Part shown: positions 1-5,330 of the stretch, in pieces
Position numbering within the stretch: position 1 is the stretch's first letter
How the letters are laid out: each line of letters starts with the position of its first letter
Assembly (NCBI GenBank): GCA_003223695.1
Contig: QHVY01000204.1
Coordinates: 16,543-24,664 of the forward strand
From: Acidobacteriota bacterium
Lineage (GTDB): Bacteria > Acidobacteriota > Thermoanaerobaculia > Gp7-AA8
Direction of reading: 5' to 3'
Length of the DNA: 8,122 nt
Notes under the pieces: model-generated
Told to the model about the DNA's origin: nothing
The model's database searches: none
What the model saw: the letters and a program-made list of their open reading frames with translations, nothing else
Made by a program: the position numbers and the translations under genes

Positions 1-447
1 CATGTCGGGTGGGCCGCCTTTGAGCTGCGGCTTGTAAAAGAGCGGATTGCCGACCGTGTTGAAGGCCTTGACCACGCGCGCGTTTGGCAACCATCGCTGC
101 ACCCGTTCGCCAAGCGAGTCTTGATGTCCGATCGCCAGCGTGGGCGGCCTGCCGGGGCTGAAGTCCAGCGGATTCGTGGCATCGATTACGACCTTGCTTT
201 GGAAACTGTCCGGATCGGCCAGCCGAATCGCCTCCTCGGTTCCCACTCCCAGCGTGGCCATCACGACGACCTCGCCGAAGCGCGCGGTTTCTTTGAATGT
301 GCTGGCAGTGACTCTTCCGATCTCGGCGACGAAATCGGCCAGCTTCTCCGGCGTGCGCGAACCGATCTTTATGTCATGCCCGAGCGCGCTGAACGCGCGC
401 GCGAACGATTTGCCTACGTCGCCGGAACCGATGATCCCGATCTTCAT
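1..447 (-). CDS. NADPH-dependent F420 reductase-type NAD(P)-binding oxidoreductase (partial)
   Basis: The reverse strand from an ATG at 447 reads an open frame of 149 codons to the window edge; the C-terminus lies outside. The product starts MKIGIIGSGDVGKSFARAF, a Rossmann dinucleotide-binding fold with the GxGxxG glycines at about residues 7-12. It continues with the second-strand segment IKIGSRTPEKL (basic residues after the strand suggest NADP(H)), then VVVMATLG and VVIDATNPLDF, and ends near VVKAFNTVGNPLF. These blocks in this order are typical of the F420-dependent NADP reductase family, usually about 200-220 residues, so roughly 50-70 residues are missing. Many bacterial members act on substrates other than F420, so the hydride partner is uncertain. 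It is divergent from the GxxExxY gene, and the palindromic repeat at 471-525 sits just upstream of its start. I see no clear Shine-Dalgarno. Confidence 0.85.
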   Translation of the reverse strand, partial: MKIGIIGSGDVGKSFARAFSALGHDIKIGSRTPEKLADFVAEIGRVTASTFKETARFGEVVVMATLGVGTEEAIRLADPDSFQSKVVIDATNPLDFSPGRPPTLAIGHQDSLGERVQRWLPNARVVKAFNTVGNPLFYKPQLKGGPPDM

Positions 448-470
448 TTCGTAGAGTTTATCTTTTCCGA

Positions 471-525
471 ATCACCACAAAGAGCACAGAGCACACAGAG
501 ACATCTCTGTGCTCTCTGTGGTGAT
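471..525. repeat. Imperfect palindrome of CTCTGTG units, left flank of the GxxExxY module
   Basis: Arms 471-491 and 505-525 are inverted copies, 20 of 21 bases matching (mismatch at 480). An inner perfect 8-bp inverted pair lies at 494-501 and 504-511 with a 2-base loop. The right arm is built of 9-bp units, ATCTCTGTG then CTCTCTGTG, followed by GTGAT. The 17 bases 504-520 recur exactly at 914-930. The left arm reads the same units on the other strand. It lies between two divergent genes and could fold in RNA or act as a cruciform. Repeats of this look are, to my knowledge, common beside GxxExxY and four-helix-bundle genes in environmental genomes; that association is recollection, not shown here. 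Confidence 0.85.
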
Positions 526-550
526 ACGCAGCCGAGGTACCTTCGATGCT

Positions 551-913
551 GTGAACGATGTAACCGGAGCAATCATCGGCGGCGCAATAGAGGTCCATCG
601 CGCGATCGGTCCCGGCCTCTTGGAGTCCGCGTATCAGGAATGCATGGGCCACGAGCTCTTTTTGCGGGGCGTGCCTTTTCTGCGACAGCATCCTCTACCG
701 GTTCACTACAAAGGCGTCAGAGTTGATTGTGCGTATCGCCTCGACTTCCTAGTGGACGACGTCGTGCTCGAGATCAAGTCTGTTTCGGGAATCGATCCCA
801 TCCACGTCGCGCAGGTCTTGACGTATATGAAACTGGGAGAGTGGAAACTTGGCCTCTTAATCAACTTCAACGTCAAGGTGCTCACAAGTGGGATTCGCCG
901 GCTAATTCTTTGA
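551..913 (+). CDS. GxxExxY protein (PD-(D/E)XK nuclease-like)
   Basis: The product is about 120 residues and matches the GxxExxY family (PDDEXK_3) along its whole length. The name motif GLLESAY is at residues 22-28, preceded by AIEVHRAIGPG. The nuclease-like core follows: YRLDFLV with D65, then VVLEIKSV with E74 and K76 as the ExK pair. The C-terminal LGLLINFNVKVLTSGIRRL is also a family hallmark. All acidic and lysine residues expected of the fold are present, but no activity has been shown to my knowledge. I chose GTG 551 because members usually begin a few residues before the first helix. The frame is open back to GTG 509, which would start inside the repeat and add 14 residues. A GAGG lies at 533-536, rather far away. 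The stop overlaps the 3' end of the convergent amidohydrolase frame by 12 bases. The gene plus its flanking repeats looks like an inserted module. Confidence 0.85.
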   Translation: MNDVTGAIIGGAIEVHRAIGPGLLESAYQECMGHELFLRGVPFLRQHPLPVHYKGVRVDCAYRLDFLVDDVVLEIKSVSGIDPIHVAQVLTYMKLGEWKLGLLINFNVKVLTSGIRRLIL

Positions 914-1504
914 TCTCTGTGCTCTCTGTGATCTCTGTGGTGAAACGATTTTGCCGCCCTTCATCACGAAGCTGACTCGCTCGAGCACCGTGATGTCCCG
1001 CAGCGGATCGCCGTCGAGCGCGATGAGGTCCGCCTCGTAGCCGGGCGCGATGCTGCCGATCGAGGCACCGAGGCCGAGCGATTCCGCGGCCAGTGAAGTT
1101 GCGGAGACGATCGCCTGCATCGGATCCTGCCCGCCTTTCTGCACGCGATAAACCAGCTCCTGCAAATTGCGGCCATGCGAGCCGGCGACGGCATCGGTGC
1201 CGAAGACCATCTTCAAACCCTTCGTTTTCAGTCCCATTTGAAAAACGCTCAAGGCTTTCGGCACGGCCTTCTCCATCTGTGCGAATCCCTCCTCGGTGTA
1301 ATTGCCGATTCCCAGGAAATGCGCCTTGTTCTCAAAATAGTTACGAAAAACAAGATCGATATTAGGATCGAAGAATGTTCCATGTTCTGCGATGAAGTCG
1401 AGCGTCGGCTGATCGAGCAGCGCGCCGTGCTCGATCGATGTGCATCCGGCGAGCACTGACCGCCGCGCGCTCTCCGGACCGTGCGCGTGCACGGCGCTGC
1501 GCAA
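902..1504 (-). CDS. Amidohydrolase, C-terminal part (frameshifted gene)
   Basis: This frame carries the C-terminal half of a metal-dependent amidohydrolase (imidazolonepropionase/Xaa-Pro-type subgroup). HAHG at residues 6-9 and SIEHG at 23-27 give the two histidine metal ligands. FGTDAV at 101-106 gives the catalytic aspartate D104. GYEADLIALDGDPL near 155-168 is the usual C-terminal sandwich signature. It directly continues the chain encoded by the other frame, but about twenty residues expected between them are absent, so this is one gene broken near 1504. The apparent first codon is TTG and is probably not a real start. The last 13 codons (902-943) are translated from the repeat flanking the GxxExxY gene and form a Q/R/S tail where relatives normally end soon after GGKIV. 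Without the first half, the fragment cannot form an active site. Confidence 0.8.
   Translation of the reverse strand: MRSAVHAHGPESARRSVLAGCTSIEHGALLDQPTLDFIAEHGTFFDPNIDLVFRNYFENKAHFLGIGNYTEEGFAQMEKAVPKALSVFQMGLKTKGLKMVFGTDAVAGSHGRNLQELVYRVQKGGQDPMQAIVSATSLAAESLGLGASIGSIAPGYEADLIALDGDPLRDITVLERVSFVMKGGKIVSPQRSQRAQRSKN
913..943. repeat. Right-flank repeat, three 9-bp units plus GTGA
   Basis: Three tandem units, ATCTCTGTG (913-921), CTCTCTGTG (922-930) and ATCTCTGTG (931-939), are followed by GTGA. It is the same orientation and order as the right arm of the left repeat, which has two units and then GTGAT. It begins at the GxxExxY stop codon and is read in the other direction as the last codons of the amidohydrolase frame. 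Confidence 0.85.
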
Positions 1505-2025
1505 CCGCTGCGAATGCTTTGCGACGCGAAAATCTTGACGACATCCGCTCCTTCCGCAGCAATCGTCCGCACTTTTTCACGGATCTGCTCCGGCGTGAGC
1601 TTGTTGTCGTAGATCGGATCGACAGCGGTGAGCACGCGCGGAAGCGGCAGATTCTTTCGAGCAGCGAAATCGCGAATCGTTTTGTCGATCGGCGCGCCGA
1701 GCGACTGAACAGTGGTCACGCCGCCCATGAGTGTGGCGAATGCGTTTTCCGCGGCGAACATCGCGTATTCGTCGGGCGTCTCGCCACCGCCGTCATCGTT
1801 TGAGCGGCCGTTCTTGTCGAAATGCCACCCGATGTGCACGTGCGTGTCGATCGCGCCGGGCATCAACGTGCGATCGCCGAGGTCGATGTCGATGTGTGAA
1901 GGGTGAGGATCGATGCGCACGATCTTCGAACCATCGACCACAACCGCAGCGTTGCGAATTACGTGTCCGCGTCCGTCGAGGATGCGGGCGGCGGAGATGA
2001 CCAGGGCGAGAAGAACGGCTGACAT
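1249..2025 (-). CDS. Amidohydrolase, N-terminal part (frameshifted gene)
   Basis: Residues 1-174 (nucleotides 2025-1504) are the N-terminal half of a TIM-barrel amidohydrolase. The beta-sandwich start ISAARILDGRGHVI leads to the metal-binding strand IDTHVHIG (H62, H64), then GGVTTVQSLGAP and VVKIFAS with K164, the likely carboxylated lysine. After residue 174 the frame leaves the homologous sequence and yields unrelated arginine-rich residues to the stop at 1249. Relatives need a loop and helix of about 20-25 residues between the lysine strand and HAHG. Here only about ten residues remain, so the lesion is a deletion that also changes frame, not a one-base slip. The ATG abuts the TAG of the upstream gene, implying one mRNA and coupled translation. 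MSAVLLALVISAA resembles a short or eroded signal peptide. Most family members with this start are exported peptidases or hydrolases; the substrate cannot be told. Confidence 0.8.
   Translation of the reverse strand: MSAVLLALVISAARILDGRGHVIRNAAVVVDGSKIVRIDPHPSHIDIDLGDRTLMPGAIDTHVHIGWHFDKNGRSNDDGGGETPDEYAMFAAENAFATLMGGVTTVQSLGAPIDKTIRDFAARKNLPLPRVLTAVDPIYDNKLTPEQIREKVRTIAAEGADVVKIFASQSIRSGCAAPCTRTVRRARGGQCSPDAHRSSTARCSISRRSTSSQNMEHSSILISILFFVTILRTRRISWESAITPRRDSHRWRRPCRKP
1495..1512. other. Deletion/frameshift junction in the amidohydrolase gene
   Basis: Homology to amidohydrolases switches frame at about 1504. Two copies of the 7-mer CGCTGCG (1495-1501 and 1506-1512) flank the switch, the kind of short direct repeat at which slippage deletions or assembly collapses occur. 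The residue spacing from the lysine to HAHG is about 16, where relatives have nearly 40. Confidence 0.6.
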
Positions 2026-3024
2026 CTAACTCTTACTGACTGCCGGAGATGGTTGAGTCACTCGCCGCGGTTTTCGTGATTGAGAATCCCACGGCGAATT
2101 CTCGCGCTGCAGTTCCCGCTTCTCGCCTGTGCCGGCTAATCGCTTCCTGCTATCGGCGAGCAGTGACGAGGTCATCGTGCTCAGCACGCTGCGGGAGACA
2201 TACCCAAGAATGCGGAGTGGCTCCTCCCGTTTTCCCGCATCGATCTCGGCGTTCGCAAGTTTCAACAGGCCGCTTCGAACGTAAACAACGTATCGAGGCT
2301 CGCCATGCGCAGCGAGATCTTCGATGGTCCGGCGCGCGGTCTCGAAATCGTGTGCGCCAAGAGCCAATCGCAGCTTGAGATCGTAGGTTTCGTCGATTCC
2401 ACCAACAACTTCTTCCTGCCGCGCAATCGCATCCCATGCGTCGGCGGTAAACGATTCGGACGGAAGACTGGTCGCATCGATGTATCGATCGATCCACCGG
2501 ATTCCGTCGTTCCACTGTTTCTGCTTCTCCGCAATTTTCGCCAACTGGAGAAACGCTTGTTCCTTCCCCCACTCCGGGACATTGGATCCGTCAACAAGCC
2601 CACGCCAAAGAGCCGCTGCCGCATCTGGATCGACGCGGGTGAACTGTTCGAGTGCGAATTCGCGCACAGCGAAACTGGACGCCTTCGTCGCGTTCTCTGC
2701 GAGCATTTCCTTAAATGCGTGCGGGACCGGTTTTTCGTCAGCAATGTAGATGGCGCGCATCAGGTCCAAGTTGAGGATCTTGCGGCAATAATCGCCGTTA
2801 TGTAAGACCTCTTCGTCCGGATGACGGTCGATCTCCTCGGCAGGTGTGCCGGGGCAGTTGGCAATTGCCTCATCGAGCGGCCGCGTATTTCCGAGTAAGC
2901 GTTCGGTAAGTCCGAGGAGAACCGAATCGCGGATCGCGTAGGGCGGCTGAGAAGTTTTGATCAGCTCACGACTGAAATCGCGCGCGCGCGTGTAATCACC
3001 GGTAAACAAATAAAAAGCTCGCAA
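2026..3024 (-). CDS. Large secreted helical-repeat protein, C-terminal part (frameshifted gene)
   Basis: This frame continues the chain of the upstream fragment. The apparent start, TTG at 3024, is an internal leucine; in-frame homologous sequence goes back to 3078 (AFIASRAASGPHANEWKRS), just after a TGA. Restoring one base at 3080/3081 joins the two frames into a protein of 896 residues. The fragment contains the second copy of the duplicated module (WKR...TGD...LGN...NCP...YC). After it come further helical hairpins such as LALGAHDFETARRTIEDLA, which resemble tetratricopeptide-like repeats, and then a basic, Ser/Pro-rich tail. I do not recognise the family and assign no function. Its TAG is immediately followed by the ATG of the amidohydrolase, so the two are probably cotranscribed. 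Confidence 0.7.
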   Translation of the reverse strand: MRAFYLFTGDYTRARDFSRELIKTSQPPYAIRDSVLLGLTERLLGNTRPLDEAIANCPGTPAEEIDRHPDEEVLHNGDYCRKILNLDLMRAIYIADEKPVPHAFKEMLAENATKASSFAVREFALEQFTRVDPDAAAALWRGLVDGSNVPEWGKEQAFLQLAKIAEKQKQWNDGIRWIDRYIDATSLPSESFTADAWDAIARQEEVVGGIDETYDLKLRLALGAHDFETARRTIEDLAAHGEPRYVVYVRSGLLKLANAEIDAGKREEPLRILGYVSRSVLSTMTSSLLADSRKRLAGTGEKRELQRENSPWDSQSRKPRRVTQPSPAVSKS

Positions 3025-3036
3025 GCTGCGCTTCCA
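2785..3036 (-). repeat. Protein-level internal duplication, copy B
   Basis: In the restored numbering this is residues 561-644. It holds WKRSLRAFYLFTGDYTRARD, then LLGN, ANCP with C621, and DYCRK with C644. It aligns with copy A at 3456-3698 with nearly the same spacing: 60 residues from W to the first Cys against 59 in copy A, and 23 between the cysteines against 21. Confidence 0.65.
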
Positions 3037-4715
3037 CTCGTTCGCATGCGGTCCTGAAGCCGCTCGGCTGGCAATGAAAGCTCATCCATGTGCGCTCGAT
3101 AGATGAGCTGAGCGGCGCCACCTTCATGCCATGGCCGCAGCAGCGTCAATTCGATCGCTTCCTGGAAATTGACGCACATGCAGCCGATCTTCCCGTTCAG
3201 ACGCGCGCCCGCTTCCTCACGTTGCACTTTATCCATTTTGGCGATTGCGTCCTCTTCCTGATGGACAAATGAGGAGAACCAGTCATCCAGATCGTTTCTT
3301 GTTTCGCGTTTGTCAGAGGGGGGTCCAACCATAACGCCGAGCGTTGAGGACGGCACACGATTCGTCTCCACGTGCATCTGCGCGAATTGCCTGGCCGCGG
3401 GCGCGTTGCCGAGCTGGTCGCGCACAGCGCGCGCGAACTCAGCGACCACGTCTTCGCAATACTTCACCGGTCGAGCAGGAGCGCCGAACCGTAGCAGATA
3501 CTGCGCGTCGGGCGCGGGACAGTCATTCATCAGGCGGTCGTAGGCCGCTCGATTGCCTAACGCGCGATCAATGATCGCAAGATAAATCACGTCGAGCGCG
3601 TGCTGCTCATCTGGACGCGCAGCCAGTTCCGCAGCGACTTTCCGCGCCATCTGCAAATCGCCGGTCAGAGTCAGAAAGGCACGTTGACCGCGCTTCCAAG
3701 GCGAAGGATCAGCGCTCCTCGCGATCTGTTTCGCGTAGAGATCTTTCAACCAAGCGATCGTCACTTCGACGGGCGCGCGATCGCCATACGTCGGTTGCAT
3801 TTTGTAAGCGAGCACCGTCGCCGGACCTCTCCAGTCGTCCGGAACGAGTGCAATGATCCGCAGTCCGGCTTCAAAAGCGTATGTCGATGCCTTTGCAATT
3901 CGCGGCAACTGCTGAACCAGCTCCTGCGCCTGTTGTCTTCTCAGATCATTTGAAAGCGGGGCGGCCGCGTCGAGCATGCCGTTCATCAGCCCGTTCAGCC
4001 ACGCGCGTGCGTTCTCCGAGTTCTTTTCTCGGAACGCCGCTTCAATTTTCGCATCGGGGAACTCGTTGCAGACTTTCATGAGCACTGAGTGCAACTCACG
4101 CCGTCGTGCATCGAGAGAGGGGGCGCCGCCGGCGTGATAGCAGACATAGGCGGCGAGGAGAGGTTCCGCGTCGAATGCAGCTTGCAAATCTTTTCGGTAA
4201 TCGCGGCCCGGAATGTCGCCGCTCAGCCAGGCATGCGGCGCTGCGGGCGGCGGAGAATAGCCGCCATCGACGAAACGACTGAAATCATGCGGGACGAACG
4301 TCGACGCAATGGACTCGCGTCGCGACGGAGGAGGAGGTAAGACCCACGGCCGAACTTTTTCAGATTGCTCCTGCGTCGGCCTGTGCGACATGCATAGGTC
4401 CAGTTCGGCGAACCGAAGCTGATGGACGCCTGATATGGATCGTGTCCCGAAGCCGCCTGCAAACAACGCTGCGCAAATCAACGGAGCGTCCGGAGTGGAT
4501 TCGAGAAACTTTTTCACCTCGCCGAGGTTGTCGCGCGAGAGATCGATGCCGTTCGCGGCAACATTTCTGTTGAGCTCGGGCGGAAGGATGACACCGTCGA
4601 GAGCGTCATACGCCTCGAAGACGCGCTTTTTGAGATCCGCGTCGTTCTGCGCAAAAGCAGCGCTGCTAAAGATGAGAACGAGTACAACTGTGAGTGCAAC
4701 TGGACCGCGACGCAC
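2961..4715 (-). CDS. Large secreted helical-repeat protein, N-terminal part (frameshifted gene)
   Basis: GTG at 4715 gives MRRGPVALTVVLVLIFSSAAFAQ, a clear Sec signal peptide with cleavage expected after AFA (about residue 22), so the protein is exported. Residues 1-545 are good coding sequence; after E545 (3081) the frame departs into a short unrelated tail. The body is mostly helical, with a proline-rich segment near 127-160 and a first copy of an internal module at about 340-420 (PWKRGQRAFLTLTGD ... NDCP ... KYC). The repeated helix pairs suggest a TPR/HEAT-like scaffold, but no known domain is recognised. The start is chosen because it places the charged n-region directly before the hydrophobic stretch; there is no strong Shine-Dalgarno. 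Only 66 bases separate it from the divergent DUF4142 gene. Confidence that this is a real gene is high; the function is unknown. Confidence 0.75.
   Translation of the reverse strand: MRRGPVALTVVLVLIFSSAAFAQNDADLKKRVFEAYDALDGVILPPELNRNVAANGIDLSRDNLGEVKKFLESTPDAPLICAALFAGGFGTRSISGVHQLRFAELDLCMSHRPTQEQSEKVRPWVLPPPPSRRESIASTFVPHDFSRFVDGGYSPPPAAPHAWLSGDIPGRDYRKDLQAAFDAEPLLAAYVCYHAGGAPSLDARRRELHSVLMKVCNEFPDAKIEAAFREKNSENARAWLNGLMNGMLDAAAPLSNDLRRQQAQELVQQLPRIAKASTYAFEAGLRIIALVPDDWRGPATVLAYKMQPTYGDRAPVEVTIAWLKDLYAKQIARSADPSPWKRGQRAFLTLTGDLQMARKVAAELAARPDEQHALDVIYLAIIDRALGNRAAYDRLMNDCPAPDAQYLLRFGAPARPVKYCEDVVAEFARAVRDQLGNAPAARQFAQMHVETNRVPSSTLGVMVGPPSDKRETRNDLDDWFSSFVHQEEDAIAKMDKVQREEAGARLNGKIGCMCVNFQEAIELTLLRPWHEGGAAQLIYRAHMDELSLPAERLQDRMRTSGSAACELFICLPVITRARAISVVS
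3080..3081 (-). other. Single-base frameshift in the secreted protein gene
   Basis: On the minus strand the sequence reads GATGAGCTTTC. One additional G after GAG would give GAT GAG GCT TTC and continue in frame as MDEAFIASRAASGPHANEWK, matching the internal duplicate SPWKRGQRAF. With that base the whole gene 2026-4715 becomes exactly 897 codons including the stop. Confidence 0.7.
3456..3698 (-). repeat. Protein-level internal duplication, copy A
   Basis: Residues 340-420 of the secreted protein: WKRGQRAFLTLTGDLQMAR, then ALGN, NDCP with C399, and KYCED with C420. The shared pattern with copy B is WKRxxRAFxxxTGDxxxAR, LGN, a Cys-Pro and a Tyr-Cys. In an exported protein the paired cysteines may form a disulfide in each copy; that is inference. 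Confidence 0.65.
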
Positions 4716-4752
4716 ATCGATAATGATAGTCCCGCCGACATGAGGCGCAGTT

Positions 4753-4758
4753 TATGCT
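4753..4758 (+). promoter_or_regulatory. Possible -10 element TATGCT for the DUF4142 gene
   Basis: TATGCT lies 29 bases upstream of the ATG at 4782, which would place transcription start near 4765 just ahead of the Shine-Dalgarno. The same hexamer is found before the RRM and kinase genes. No good -35 box is visible, so this is weak. Confidence 0.25.
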
Positions 4759-4770
4759 CGACATTGCAGT

Positions 4771-4779
4771 GGAGGAAGG
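4771..4779 (+). promoter_or_regulatory. Shine-Dalgarno GGAGGAAGG deciding the DUF4142 start
   Basis: GGAGG at 4771-4775 is six bases from the ATG at 4782. It fixes that ATG as the start over the in-frame ATG at 4740, which has no such site and would put extra residues before the lipoprotein signal. Confidence 0.75.
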
Positions 4780-4781
4780 CA

Positions 4782-5330
4782 ATGAGAAAACCAACTCTGC
4801 TGTATCTCGCGACGGTTCTCGTTCTGTTCGGTTGTTCGACTTACACACCGATGTCCTCATCCTCGGTGCTCGGCGGTACGCCGGTGAGCGATTCCGACAT
4901 CGCGGCGATTGTCACGACCGCGAATCAGGGGGAGATCGATCAGGCCAACGCCGCGCTCACCAAGGCCAGCTCGTCTGCGGTGCGCGATTTCGCTCAGATG
5001 ATGATCACCGATCACACGAACGCGCTCTCGGCGGCGCAGTCGTTGTTCTCGAGCCGCAACATCACGCCGACCGACAACTCGACGTCGAACAATCTGAAGA
5101 GCGGCTCGCAGCAGACGGTCTCCGCGCTCAACACATACAGCGGCGCGGCGTTCGATCGCACCTACATGCAGGCGCAAGTCGATGCGCATCAGTGGCTGCT
5201 CAATACGATGGATAGCACGCTGATTCCGTCGGCGAGTTCGTCGGCGCTGCGGAACCTGTTGCAGACGCAGCGCGGTACCGTTTCGGCGCATCTCGACCGG
5301 GCACGACAAGTCCTGCAGGGACTGCCGTAG
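4782..5330 (+). CDS. DUF4142 family lipoprotein
   Basis: The 182-residue product begins MRKPTLLYLATVLVLFGCS. This is a lipoprotein signal with lipobox LFGC and C18 as the expected lipidated residue, so it should be anchored to a membrane facing the periplasm. The mature part is a DUF4142 domain, a ferritin-like four-helix bundle. SDSDIAAIVTTANQGEIDQA is the first helix. VRDFAQMMITDHTNAL carries the family's FAxxMxxDH signature, AAFDRTYMQAQVDAHQWLL carries the second DxxYxxxQVxAH signature, and the closing helix is LRNLLQTQRGTVSAHLDRA. Length and motifs are complete. The function of the family is not settled; the histidines and acids resemble ferritin-like proteins, but metal binding is not proven. 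It is divergent from the large secreted protein and convergent with the esterase, whose frame runs antisense through it. Confidence 0.92.
   Translation: MRKPTLLYLATVLVLFGCSTYTPMSSSSVLGGTPVSDSDIAAIVTTANQGEIDQANAALTKASSSAVRDFAQMMITDHTNALSAAQSLFSSRNITPTDNSTSNNLKSGSQQTVSALNTYSGAAFDRTYMQAQVDAHQWLLNTMDSTLIPSASSSALRNLLQTQRGTVSAHLDRARQVLQGLP

Noticed and set aside
121..726. Open plus-strand frame of 201 codons
   Set aside because: It covers the reductase in antisense and then the GxxExxY gene out of frame; the residues show no family pattern, while both competing frames do.
471..943. CRISPR array or classical insertion sequence
   Set aside because: The units are short tandem 9-mers without spacers, and the enclosed gene is GxxExxY, not a transposase; no target-site duplication can be defined from this window.
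2480..2500. ATCGAT-rich cluster in the secreted protein gene
   Set aside because: It comes from Asp, Ile and Arg codons in coding sequence and shows no ordered repeat.
3075..3090. Programmed ribosomal frameshift in the secreted protein gene
   Set aside because: No slippery heptamer or following strong stem is visible; a simple one-base loss explains the data better.
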